From: Flavobacterium sp.
GTDB lineage: Bacteria; Bacteroidota; Bacteroidia; Flavobacteriales; Flavobacteriaceae
NCBI RefSeq assembly: GCF_004211145.1
Contig: NZ_SEBS01000025.1
Span: 1 to 52,739 of the forward strand
Direction: 5' to 3'
DNA length: 52,739 nt
Part shown: one piece after another, positions 8,896-17,700 of the stretch
Position numbering within the stretch: the stretch's first letter is position 1
Layout of the letters: every line of letters begins with the position of its first letter
The notes under the pieces: generated by a model
The model's database searches: none
The model's input: the letters and a program-made list of their open reading frames with translations, nothing else
Told to the model about the DNA's origin: nothing
Program-made: the position numbers and the translations under genes

Positions 8896-9370
8896 CGCGC
8901 ATCGACTTTTGGAGTTGGTAGAGTTTGATGTGGAATCGGATGATAAAGAAAATAAGCAGCGAGAAAATGTTGTGCAAAACCACGCTCATGTAATATGTTC
9001 CGTAAATGAAAAGTGTCGACAACAGCAACAATCCGAAATTGAAATACACGGCCCAAACCAGGCTTTCGTAACGAATCTGCGAGATGAATTCATCTTCATT
9101 TTTGCAGCGTGAAAAACCCACGAACAAGCCGCCGAGGATCATCAGCGCGAGCACGAACTCGTCGTACATTGAATTTTTTACGAAACTGAAATAGGACGCG
9201 CTGCCCATTAGTCCGCCGTCGGCAATCGCAAATGTCGTGATTCGGACGGAGTCGTCAAGCTTGATTCCGCCCACGGTTCGGTTCATAAGCAATAGTCCGA
9301 TAATTCCGATTGCGAGAAATATCCAACCGATTGTCTTGCATCGATTCGGAAATAGAAATTGTGTCTTCAT
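8885..9370 (-). CDS. Membrane protein cotranscribed with the HTH regulator
   Basis: A 161-residue protein with about four to five hydrophobic segments (roughly 13-28, 55-85, 105-125 and 130-148). It has a basic N terminus and no enzyme motif. I do not recognise a named family; it fits the membrane partner commonly paired with YozG-like HTH regulators. It is the first gene of the two-gene unit and its stop overlaps the regulator start. Confidence 0.7.
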   Translation of the reverse strand: MKTQFLFPNRCKTIGWIFLAIGIIGLLLMNRTVGGIKLDDSVRITTFAIADGGLMGSASYFSFVKNSMYDEFVLALMILGGLFVGFSRCKNEDEFISQIRYESLVWAVYFNFGLLLLSTLFIYGTYYMSVVLHNIFSLLIFFIIRFHIKLYQLQKSMRDDE

Positions 9371-9405
9371 TTGATTTTAGTGATTGATGATTGAACTCGG
9401 GGTAA

Positions 9406-9425
9406 ATGTAAAGTTTATTTTACAT
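9406..9425. promoter_or_regulatory. Perfect palindrome, candidate operator of the HTH/membrane operon
   Basis: ATGTAAA, six bases, then TTTACAT form a perfect 7-6-7 inverted repeat 36 bp upstream of the membrane-protein ATG. The size and symmetry suit a dimeric Cro-like repressor. No T-run follows on either strand, so it does not look like a terminator. Confidence 0.5.
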
Positions 9426-9451
9426 TATGACAAGATTTTTTTACTTTTTTT

Positions 9452-9516
9452 AGTGCAAAGTGCAAAGTGCAAAGTGCAAAGTGCAAGGTGCAAGGTGCAA
9501 GGTGCAAAGTGCAGAG
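9452..9516. repeat. Heptamer array AAAGTGC/AAGGTGC
   Basis: About nine tandem heptamers (AAAGTGC, AAGGTGC, AGAGTGC class) lie between the operator and the PH-domain gene. A shorter array in inverted orientation follows at about 9562-9598 (CTTTGAACTTTG, CTTTGCACC), so the pair again forms inverted arms. Confidence 0.85.
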
Positions 9517-9531
9517 AATTGAAAAATGTAT

Positions 9532-9559
9532 AAAAAAAGTCGATCATTTCTGACCGACT
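9532..9559 (-). terminator. Rho-independent terminator of the PH-domain gene
   Basis: On the minus strand AGTCGGTCA and TGATCGACT pair around a GAAA loop and are followed by a run of seven T residues. It lies 35 bp beyond the stop of the PH-domain gene, between the two inverted heptamer arms. Confidence 0.8.
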
Positions 9560-9593
9560 CTAAACTTTGAACTTTGTTCTTTGCACCCTGCAC

Positions 9594-9971
9594 TTATGCT
9601 AAAATATGCTGTCCCAAAATCCGATACACCTCATTAATATTATCACTTCCTTTCCCGAATTGTTTCTTGATCGGTTCGGCTTCGTCCTTGATCCAGATCT
9701 TGAGTTCGGCGTCGAGATCGAGGATTCCGGCCGATTCCTTTGAGAATTTTATCACGTTCGAATACGGGATCGACAGGTAATCGGTCTTTGTCCCGACGAG
9801 TTGTTTCTCGACCAGAATCAAGCGCTTGTTCGTGAAGATGAACATGTCGCGTATGAGTTTGAAGGCTTTTTCGATGTTTTCACCTTCGATAAGCATCGGT
9901 TGGAATTCCTTTGAAATGTCGGCGATGGAAACTTCAGAAGCGTTTCCTAAAATGGCGTTGAATAGTCCCAT
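9594..9971 (-). CDS. Bacterial PH-domain protein
   Basis: A 125-residue protein without signal peptide or membrane segment. The pattern DMFIFTNKRLILVEKQ...KTDYLSIPYSNVIKFSKESAG is typical of bacterial pleckstrin-homology proteins (the YvbH/DUF1696 type). These form small beta-sandwich oligomers, and their ligand is mostly unknown. The gene is monocistronic, bounded by a terminator downstream and repeat DNA on both sides. TAAAGGTA at 9983-9990 (TACCTTTA on the minus strand) may be its -7 element. Confidence 0.85.
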   Translation of the reverse strand: MGLFNAILGNASEVSIADISKEFQPMLIEGENIEKAFKLIRDMFIFTNKRLILVEKQLVGTKTDYLSIPYSNVIKFSKESAGILDLDAELKIWIKDEAEPIKKQFGKGSDNINEVYRILGQHILA

Positions 9972-10000
9972 GGTTTTTTATTTAAAGGTACGCGAAGAAG

Positions 10001-10035
10001 TGCAGAGTGCAAAGAGCAAAGTGCAAAAGTCGCGT
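10001..10035. repeat. Short GTGCARA heptamer array
   Basis: Four to five units (AAGTGCAG, AGTGCAA, AGAGCAA, AGTGCAA) of the same family as the array at 9452, lying between the PH-domain gene and the histidine kinase gene. Confidence 0.7.
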
Positions 10036-10048
10036 TAAACCTGATGGT

Positions 10049-11251
10049 TTATTTTTTCAGATACACCTTGAATGTGGTTCCGACGCCGAGTTCCGATTCG
10101 AGTTCGATGCGTCCGCCGAGCCTATTTACGAGTTTGCTCACCGTCGAAAGCCCGATTCCCGTGCCTTTGTTTCCCGAACGATCGGTTTTGCCAAGCGTGC
10201 CGAAAATCTCGAAAATCTTGCCGAAATGCTTTTCAGGAATTCCCATTCCGTTGTCCTTGACTGAGATTGCGATCTCGTCCTCGAATTTTTCAAAACCGAT
10301 CTCGATTACGCCTTTTTCCTTGTCGTTGTACTTGATGGCGTTGGCGATCAGGTTGTGCAGGATTTGTCCGAACGCCATTTTGTTGGTACGGAAACGCGCT
10401 TCTTCATCGGGAAATATGAACTCGAAATCCGGCTTCGCATGCAGCAATCCTTTTATGTACTCGCTGAATTCGCGCAACCTGATCTTTTCGAATTGGCTTA
10501 CGTCGAGCGTGTCAAATCGGTAGTATTCGAGAATGCCGTCGATCAGTTTTTTGAGTTCGCCTGCCGATGTTCCGATGTAACCGACCATTTGTTTCCCTTG
10601 GTCGTCAAGCTTGTCGCTATACATTTCGCCAAAGAATTCTACGAGTTGCGTGATGTTGTTCAAAGGCGACTTCAAATCGTGGGAAACGACCTGCGAAAAC
10701 GTCTCGAGGTCTTTGTAACGCTGCGCCAGCGAGTTGTGGCTTTCGACGAGTTTGTGATTGTTCTTGCGGAGTTCGAGCAGTTTCGTAACCTGGTTCGCGA
10801 GCGTTTCGAGCGCCTTTATCTGATGAGCTTCGAGTGTTTTGGCGCGGTCGTCGATCACGCATAAAGTTCCCAATGCGAAACCGTCGGGATTGATGAGCGG
10901 AACGCCTGCGTAGGTGCGGATCTTGATGCCGTCGGTAACCAACGGATTGTCGTGGAAACGTTCATCCTCAATCGCATTTTCGACGATGAAATTCTCATTG
11001 GGATTTCCGATCGCGTGTCCGCAAAACGAAATGTCGCGCGAGGTATGATCGACATCGAGCCCGATTTTGGATTTGAACCATTGTCGGTCTTCGTCAAGCA
11101 ATGTGATAATGGAAACGGGAGTGCCGCAAATGTCGGCTGCGAGTCGTGTGATATCGTCGAAATCCTTTTCCGGTTCGCTGTCAAGTATTTTATATGACAA
11201 GAGCGCGTCAAGGCGCTGCCTGTCGTTTTGTGGTATTGGGGCGGGTATCAT
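10049..11251 (-). CDS. GAF-domain sensor histidine kinase
   Basis: A soluble 400-residue kinase. An N-terminal GAF domain (about 20-160) has the pattern ...DRQWFKSKIGL...SRDISFCGHAI typical of cytosolic GAF kinases. A short coiled-coil linker leads to a HisKA domain with the phospho-acceptor H191 in SHDLKSPL. An HATPase domain follows with NAIKYND, DNGMGIP and GTGIGLS boxes. No membrane helix, no receiver domain and no response regulator gene adjoin it, so its partner is elsewhere. A good -7 element lies 17 bp before the ATG. Confidence 0.93.
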   Translation of the reverse strand: MIPAPIPQNDRQRLDALLSYKILDSEPEKDFDDITRLAADICGTPVSIITLLDEDRQWFKSKIGLDVDHTSRDISFCGHAIGNPNENFIVENAIEDERFHDNPLVTDGIKIRTYAGVPLINPDGFALGTLCVIDDRAKTLEAHQIKALETLANQVTKLLELRKNNHKLVESHNSLAQRYKDLETFSQVVSHDLKSPLNNITQLVEFFGEMYSDKLDDQGKQMVGYIGTSAGELKKLIDGILEYYRFDTLDVSQFEKIRLREFSEYIKGLLHAKPDFEFIFPDEEARFRTNKMAFGQILHNLIANAIKYNDKEKGVIEIGFEKFEDEIAISVKDNGMGIPEKHFGKIFEIFGTLGKTDRSGNKGTGIGLSTVSKLVNRLGGRIELESELGVGTTFKVYLKK

Positions 11252-11267
11252 GGTTAAATTATTGGTG

Positions 11268-11275
11268 CAAACATA
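11268..11275 (-). promoter_or_regulatory. -7 element of the histidine kinase promoter
   Basis: Read on the minus strand, TATGTTTG matches TAnnTTTG exactly and lies 17 bp before the ATG at 11251. A clear -33 box was not found. Confidence 0.4.
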
Positions 11276-11318
11276 TACGGGGAAATTTGAATTTTGGATG
11301 TGGGGATTTTATTTTTTT

Positions 11319-11410
11319 GGTTCAGGGTTTAGGGTTCAAGGGCAGAGTTTAGAGTTTAGAGTTCAGAGTTTAGAGTTCAGAGTTTAGAGTTCAGAGTTTA
11401 GAGTTCAGGG
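11319..11410. repeat. Heptamer array GTTCAGA/GTTTAGA
   Basis: About thirteen heptamers (GTTCAGG, GTTTAGG, GTTCAAG, then GTTTAGA and GTTCAGA) run in one direction. The reverse strand reads like the CCCTGAA array at 365-455, so both belong to one family. Confidence 0.88.
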
Positions 11411-11446
11411 TCAACACACTTTCACACTTTTCGGAAGACAAGTACT

Positions 11447-11522
11447 CAAATCAACAAATCAACAAATCAACAAATGAACAAATGAACAAATCAACAAATC
11501 AACGAATCAACGAATCAACAAT
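11447..11522. repeat. Octamer array AAATCAAC/AAATGAAC
   Basis: Nine tandem octamers (AAATCAAC, AAATGAAC, GAATCAAC) run directly upstream of the yifB leader. With the heptamer array before it, this fills most of the 316-bp gap between the kinase and yifB. Beyond a weak -7 match TACATTTA at 11528-11535 I see nothing else there. Confidence 0.88.
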
Positions 11523-11567
11523 TTCCCTACATTTACACCATACAAGCCATCTAAAAAATTACACGCC

Positions 11568-13100
11568 ATGCTAGTAAAAGTATTCGGAAGCGCCGTCTTT
11601 GGCGTCGAAGCCACGACCATCACAATCGAAGTCCACATGGACAAAGGAATCGGCTACCACTTGGTAGGATTGCCTGACAACGCGATAAAGGAAAGCAGTT
11701 ATCGAATTGCCGCGGCGTTAAAGAACAACGGGCTCTCGCTGCCCGGGAAAAAAATCACGATCAACATGGCTCCGGCCGATCTACGCAAGGAAGGTTCGGC
11801 CTACGATTTGACGATCGCGCTGGGCATTCTCGTCGCGTCGGGCCAGATCAAAGCCGACGACATCGAAAACTATCTCATCATGGGCGAACTCTCGCTCGAC
11901 GGAAGCCTGCAACCGATCCGAGGCGCGTTGCCGATCGCGATCAAAGCCAGGGAAGACGGTTTCAAAGGTTTTTTCCTGCCGATGCAAAATGCCAAAGAAG
12001 CTGCAATCGTGAACGATCTCGATGTATATGGCGTCGAAAACCTGCAACAGGTGATTGATTTTTTCTGCGGCAAAGGAACGCTTGAACCCACAATCATCAA
12101 TACACGCGAAGAATTCAATCTGCCGCTTTTTCCCGAATTCGATTTCAGCGACGTGAAAGGGCAGGAGTCGATCAAACGCTGCATGGAAATCGCCGCGGCC
12201 GGCGGACACAATGTGGTTTTGATCGGGCCGCCCGGAGCTGGAAAGACGATGCTGGCCAAGCGTTTGCCGAGTATTTTACCTCCGATGACGATTCGCGAAG
12301 CACTCGAAACTACGAAAATACACAGCGTCGCCGGAAAGTTGAAGGAAGTCGGGTTGATGCGGCAACGCCCGTTTCGAAGTCCGCATCACACGATCTCGAA
12401 TGTCGCGTTGGTCGGAGGCGGGAGCTTTCCACAGCCCGGGGAAATTTCCATGGCTCACAACGGCGTGCTTTTCCTCGACGAATTGCCCGAATTCAAACGC
12501 GACGTGCTCGAAGTCATGCGCCAGCCGCTCGAAGATCGCGAGGTCACGATTTCGCGCGCGAAGTTTACGGTTACGTATCCGTCGTCGTTCATGTTGGTCG
12601 CGAGTATGAATCCGAGTCCGGGCGGTTATTTCAACGACGGTTCGGCGGTCGTGAGTTCGTCGGCCAATGAGATGCAACGATACTTGAACAAGATTTCGGG
12701 ACCGCTGCTCGACCGAATCGACATTCATATTGAAGTTACGCCCGTGCCGTTCGAGAAATTGTCGGACACGCGAAAGTCCGAAACAAGCGAGGAAATCCGC
12801 ACGCGCGTCACAAAAGCCAGGGAAATCCAGTCGGTTCGTTTTACCGAATTCGAGAACATCAATTACAATGCGCAGATGACGGTGAAGCAAATCCGCGAAT
12901 TCTGCGCGCTAGACGAGACGTCGCTCCAACTTTTAAAGACCGCAATGGAACGTCTGAATTTGTCGGCGCGCGCTTACGATCGGATATTGAAAGTGTCGCG
13001 AACCATCGCCGATTTGGGGAATTCGGTAAATATTTCATCGGAACACATTGCCGAGGCGATCCAGTATCGGAGTTTGGATAGGGAAGGTTGGTTGGGTTAA
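11568..13100 (+). CDS. YifB/ComM-family Mg-chelatase-like AAA+ ATPase
   Basis: The 510-residue protein has an N-terminal ChlI/Lon-protease-like fold (1-170, with MDKGIGYHLVGLPD and KKITINMAPADLRKEG). A Mg-chelatase AAA+ core carries Walker A GPPGAGKTM (about 220-228) and Walker B NGVLFLDELPEF. A C-terminal sensor domain ends with SSEHIAEAIQYRSLDRE. In competent bacteria the ComM homologue is a hexameric helicase that drives branch migration during integration of transformed DNA. Length and motifs are complete. It is monocistronic, preceded by repeat arrays and followed by gene remnants. Confidence 0.93.
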   Translation: MLVKVFGSAVFGVEATTITIEVHMDKGIGYHLVGLPDNAIKESSYRIAAALKNNGLSLPGKKITINMAPADLRKEGSAYDLTIALGILVASGQIKADDIENYLIMGELSLDGSLQPIRGALPIAIKAREDGFKGFFLPMQNAKEAAIVNDLDVYGVENLQQVIDFFCGKGTLEPTIINTREEFNLPLFPEFDFSDVKGQESIKRCMEIAAAGGHNVVLIGPPGAGKTMLAKRLPSILPPMTIREALETTKIHSVAGKLKEVGLMRQRPFRSPHHTISNVALVGGGSFPQPGEISMAHNGVLFLDELPEFKRDVLEVMRQPLEDREVTISRAKFTVTYPSSFMLVASMNPSPGGYFNDGSAVVSSSANEMQRYLNKISGPLLDRIDIHIEVTPVPFEKLSDTRKSETSEEIRTRVTKAREIQSVRFTEFENINYNAQMTVKQIREFCALDETSLQLLKTAMERLNLSARAYDRILKVSRTIADLGNSVNISSEHIAEAIQYRSLDREGWLG

Positions 13101-13227
13101 CCATTTCCAATTGGCGATGACTGAAATATTTTTTGACCTCGCGTATCGTTATCGACTTGGTGTTTCCGTGTCGATTGAGCGCAAATTCGAACCGTGGTGT
13201 TTTACCGCGGATTTTTCAGTATCCGAT

Positions 13228-13397
13228 TTAAGATTTGATGTTTTTAGTTACTTTCTGAATTCCTCCTGGAAAATCGGGATGTCGGTCATTGCATGACCAA
13301 TCGCAATTGATTTGATTGCGATCCTCAAGACTATACGTTTGAGCCACACAAAAAATCGTGGCAACCAAAACGAATAATGTCAAGATGCTTTTTTCAT
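13228..13397 (-). pseudogene. Frameshifted, truncated small secreted protein with a TonB-C-like start
   Basis: On the minus strand an ATG followed by AAAAAAGC leads at once to a stop. One extra A in this run would give a signal peptide (MKKSILTLFVLVATIFCVAQ) and about 36 more residues ending at 13228. The mature part contains HPDFPGGIQKVTKNI, which resembles the opening of flavobacterial TonB C-terminal domains, and it stops right there. I read it as a slipped and truncated remnant. A real short gene with a non-canonical start is less likely. Confidence 0.45.
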
Positions 13398-13451
13398 CCT
13401 ATAATTTCAAAATCAACCGACTGGAACATGTCGCTTGTATAGCATTGTTAA

Positions 13452-13547
13452 CTAAAGCTTTTTTGAAAAACCTAATCCAATCTCATAGTTGAGTTTTTGA
13501 TTCTCGAAATACGTTGTCTTGTTTGCAACTTTAAGAGTGTTTCGGGT
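13452..13547 (-). pseudogene. Possible C-terminal remnant of an outer-membrane protein
   Basis: A minus-strand frame without a start codon encodes about 31 residues ending FENQKLNYEIGLGFSKKL and a stop. It looks like the last strands of a beta-barrel protein. It overlaps the 3-prime end of the next gene in another frame by about 17 bp. Together with the remnant at 13228-13397 it suggests that the 430-bp gap downstream of yifB is decayed coding DNA. Chance is not excluded. Confidence 0.3.
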
Positions 13548-13863
13548 AAGCTATTACTTCATCGAGAATTTTCTTCAGGCTACCGAATGCCATTTCCAAA
13601 TTCGGATATTCCAAAATGTTTACCGAAGCGACTTCAACGCCGTCCAAATAAACATCAAAAAACTCAACAAAATCCCGCCAATCCGAATTGCTGATCTCAA
13701 TGATATTTTTACCCGAAAAAACGAGTTTGAAAATGTGTTGTGCGTTCTCGTCCGAATCATCGAGATTATCGTAAATCTTATGGTAGCCGCATTCAATTAA
13801 GATCGGGGGCAAGTCTCGCCGGATCATTTCCCTGAAAACGACGACTTTCTGCAGATCGGTCAT
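13531..13863 (-). CDS. Hypothetical protein, 110 residues
   Basis: A soluble, acidic protein without signal peptide or membrane segment. It carries no motif that I recognise; a Cys sits in the stretch LIECGYHKIYDNL. It starts 9 bp after the zinc metallopeptidase stop, on the same strand, so it is probably the last gene of the kinase-peptidase unit. Confidence 0.6.
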   Translation of the reverse strand: MTDLQKVVVFREMIRRDLPPILIECGYHKIYDNLDDSDENAQHIFKLVFSGKNIIEISNSDWRDFVEFFDVYLDGVEVASVNILEYPNLEMAFGSLKKILDEVIAYPKHS

Positions 13864-13872
13864 CGGTGAAAA

Positions 13873-14727
13873 TCAGATACCTGAAAATGTGTCGCCGTCT
13901 TTAATATTGCCGCCTTCAAAGCCTTTCATGAACCATTTCATACGTTGGGCCGATGTTCCGTGCGTAAACGAATCGGGAACGACGTGGCCTTGCATGCGTT
14001 TTTGGATCGCGTCGTCACCGACTGCCTGGGCGGCACTGAGCGCTTCCTCGATATCGCCATCTTCAAGGAAATGTTTTTCTTTTTCGTTGTAATGCGCCCA
14101 AAGCCCGGCGTAAAAATCGGCTTGGAGTTCGAGTGCGACCGATAGTTTGTTGGCTTCGGCCTCGCTCATTCCTTGCTGCATTTCACGTACCTTTTTGGAA
14201 GTTCCGAGCAACGTCTGGACATGGTGCCCGATTTCGTGCGCGATCACATACGCGATCGCAAAGTCGCCGCCTTTCGCGCCGAAACGCGATTGCAGCTCCT
14301 TGAAAAATTCGAGATCCATGTAGACTTTTTGGTCGGTCGGACAATAGAACGGTCCGGCTGCCGAGGTCGCGCTTCCGCATCCTGTCTCGACACCGTCGGT
14401 AAACAGAACAAGGTTCGGCTCTTGGTACGTCATGTCGTTTTCGGCGAATATTTTTTTCCATACGTCTTCGGTATCGACAAGAATGGCGTCGACCATTTGC
14501 CCGAGTTCTTTTTCTTCGGGCGTCAACTCGCGTTGTTCCGTGGAAGTTTGTACTGACTGTCGCTGGATTTCATTTATGATTGTTCCCGTATCGCCATCTC
14601 CGCCCAAAAACATCTGCGCCACCAATACGATCAGTGCGATCACGCCGCCACCGGCTGCAACTTTTCCGCCGCTCATGCCGCGTCGGTCTTCAAGATTTCC
14701 GCTTTCGCGGCGTCCTAGCCATTTCAT
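13873..14727 (-). CDS. Neutral zinc metallopeptidase (YpfJ family)
   Basis: The 284 residues fit the YpfJ/zinc_peptidase family. A cytoplasmic RR-rich N terminus (GRRESGNLEDRRG) precedes one membrane helix (about 24-44). The peptidase domain contains the zinc site HEIGHHVQ at 164-171 and Cys residues in CGSAT...FYCPTDQ that probably form a disulfide. It ends with the family tail NIKDGDTFSG. The topology places the catalytic domain outside the inner membrane. It lies 17 bp after the hybrid histidine kinase gene and is likely cotranscribed with it. Substrates of this family are not established. Confidence 0.9.
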   Translation of the reverse strand: MKWLGRRESGNLEDRRGMSGGKVAAGGGVIALIVLVAQMFLGGDGDTGTIINEIQRQSVQTSTEQRELTPEEKELGQMVDAILVDTEDVWKKIFAENDMTYQEPNLVLFTDGVETGCGSATSAAGPFYCPTDQKVYMDLEFFKELQSRFGAKGGDFAIAYVIAHEIGHHVQTLLGTSKKVREMQQGMSEAEANKLSVALELQADFYAGLWAHYNEKEKHFLEDGDIEEALSAAQAVGDDAIQKRMQGHVVPDSFTHGTSAQRMKWFMKGFEGGNIKDGDTFSGI

Positions 14728-14744
14728 ATCATAGTTGTTTTAGG

Positions 14745-17700
14745 TTATGCTTCTTTCTTTCGGGACCAGGTCTGCAACACTTCTCGAATGTCTTCCTCGA
14801 CGATCGGTTTGGTGATATAATCGTCCATTCCGGCCTGTAGGCATTTCTCTTTTTCGCCTTTTATCGTTCCCGCAGTGAGCGCGATCACAGGAATTCCCGA
14901 GACATTGAATTTACGAATTTCTTTCGCAGCTTCGTAACCGTTCATCACGGGCATTTGCACGTCCATGAAAACGAGGTCGGGTTTTACGTTCATGAATTCG
15001 TCAACCGCTTGCTGGCCGTCGAAACATTCGAAGATTATCGCCTGGGGCATGATTTTGCGGATCAGCGTTTTGGCGAGCAACATGTTGATTTTATTGTCTT
15101 CGACGATAAGTATTCGCATTTGTTCGTCGGCGAAATTCCCGTTCTTGAGGCTTTGTGCATTTGGATTTTGCGACATCGGATCGAAATCACAATTGTCGGC
15201 CAAGCCCAAAGTCACTTCAAAAAAGAACGTACTTCCTTGTCCATACGTGCTTTTTAGCTGGAGTTCGCTGTCCATGAGTCCGAGCAGTTTGTTCGAAATC
15301 GCGAGTCCGAGTCCCGTTCCTCCGAATTTTTTCGTCGTCGAACTGTCTTCCTGCGAGAACGCGTCGAATATCTTTTCCTGGTTCGATTTCCTGATGCCGA
15401 TGCCCGTGTCTTTCACCGAAAAATGCAATTTCACGTTCTCACTTTGCATTTCCAAAACCCTGACCGTAAGCTCGATGCTGCCTTTTTCAGTGAACTTCAC
15501 GGCATTGCTCATCAGATTGATCAGGATTTGCTTGAGCCGGATTTCATCGACGAGGATGCAACGCGGCACATTTTCGTGGATGGAAAGTTTCACCTCGAGG
15601 TTCTTGATGCGCGATTCGTATTCGATGAGTTTCGTGATTTGGTTGCACAGGCGCAAAAGGTCGGTGTCTTCGGCCGACAGTTCCAGTTTTCCGGCTTCGA
15701 TCTTCGAGAAATCCAAGATGTCGTTTATGATTTCCATGAGCGCGGTCGCCGACTGGTTCACCGTATTCATGTACTGTCGCTGTATGTTTTCGAGGTTTGT
15801 CTTCATGAGCAGGTCGGTAAACCCGATGATGCCATTCAAAGGCGTTCGGATCTCGTGACTCATGTTGGCAAGGAATTCTGACTTGGCGCGGTTTGCGGCC
15901 TCGGCGAGTTCTTTTTCCTTGATAGCCGATTCGTTGCGCTTGCGTTCGGTGATATCGAGTAAAATTCCTTCGACGAATTCGACGTTTTCGTTCCGGACGA
16001 TCACATCGCCGAATTCCTCTACCCAGACAATTTTGCCGCTTTTGTGCGTGATGCGATATTCCAAATGGAAAGATTCGCGGTCGATCAAGCCTTGTTTCCT
16101 GATTCGGAACACTTCGTCCCTGTCGTCTTCGTAGACCAACGATGAAAATTTGAATCCATGCTGCATGAACTCTTCGCGCGAATGGCCCGTGAGTTTTTCG
16201 ATGTCGTCGTTCAAGTATTCGACCGAGTCGTCGGCGTTGAGCAAATACACGGTTCCCGGAATGTTGTTGGCGAGCAACCTGAACTTTTCCTCGCTTTCGT
16301 TGCTGATAGTCTCGTTGATGTTGCGTTCGATGGCGAGCGAAATGTTTCCCGCGAGCGATTCCAGGATCGTGATTTCATCGTCGGTCCATTCGCGTTCCGT
16401 CGTCACGTCGAAAACGACCATTCCATATAATTTCTGTTTGATGAAAAGCGGAAGCGAAAGCAATGAGGTCGAATTGAGTTTTTGGAGCAGTTCGCGCGTC
16501 GTCCGGTTTTCGATCCTGCTCACGACGGAATGATACGGTCGGCCCGCTTTCATGGATTCGATGATGTCGTGGACCATTTCATACGGCAATTCCTGCAACA
16601 CGGGATTCGGTTGCGTGATGCCTTCGGTCGGTCCCATCCAACGGTGTTTCTGCTGAATGGTCTGGTTGCGTTCGTTGGCGACGAAAAACGAGATTCGGTC
16701 CACGTTCGTCACTTTGCCGACCGAATTCAAAATGCCCGCGAAAAGTTCATCGGTGTTGCGGCTCATGAGGAATTTCCCCGTATTGCGCGTGATCGCCGAG
16801 AGCAGTTCGGTCTTGTAGGCGAGGTTTTTCTCGGCTTCGAGCCTCATGTGTGATTCTATGGCGATCGCGGTCAAATCACTCACCGAGCGCGCGAAACCAA
16901 TGTCCTCGCTGTCCCATTTGCAATGATTTTCAACCGACTCGAAACAAATGATGCCCGTAATCTCACCGTTTATGAAAATCGGCGTGTCGAGCAACGAACG
17001 GATGTTGTTCGCCGGAATGTAGTCGGCGCAAAGTTCCACCGTCTTTTCATCTTCATACACTTTCGATGCGACGACCTGTCTTTCTTTTTCAAGCGCCGAA
17101 AAGTAAACGGGGTAATTTTTTCGGTTCAGGATCTGGCCGCCGTGAAAGTCGGCGTTTCCTTTTCGATACAACGAAAGGCAATGGATTTTTTGAGGTTCGT
17201 AATCCCAATAACCCGCGCGATCGACATGTAGGCTCTCGGCCGAAACCGTCAAGATGTGTTTGAGGATGTCATCGAGGGTTTCCTGTCCTGAAAAACTCTT
17301 CGTCGCGAATGATTGGAGCGTTTCGTTGTAGCGGTTGACCTTTCGTTCCTTGCGGCTCTTTTCGTCTTCAAGACTTTTTACGTGCGTGATGTCGCGCGCG
17401 ATGACTGAAAATCCGATGATCTTCCCGAAATCGTTGCGCTTGATCGTCACGCTTTGCGAAACCCACAGACTTTCGCCGTCGTTCTTGACGAACGGGAAAA
17501 TTTGGACAGGGTAGAAGCTTCGGTTTTTCGGCGCTTTGAGATAGATGGCGCGGACTTTTTCACGGTAATCCTCGCGTATCAAAACGCTGTAATGTTTTTG
17601 GTAGAACTCGTCGGCCGAATAACCTAAAATTTGTTGGGTAAATGGGTTGACGTAGGTGTAATTCCCGTGTCGGTCGGTTTCGTAGATGATGTCCGAAGCC

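Noticed and set aside
9452..11522. Arrays considered as CRISPR
   Set aside because: Units of 7-8 bp run without spacers, and no cas genes are in the window.
13048..13296. Plus-strand 82-residue frame overlapping the yifB end
   Set aside because: Begins inside yifB in another frame, lacks a start context, and is antisense to the better supported signal-peptide remnant.
14965..15858. Plus-strand 297-residue frame opposite the hybrid kinase
   Set aside because: It is antisense to the HisKA/HATPase region with Ser-rich, shadow-like composition.
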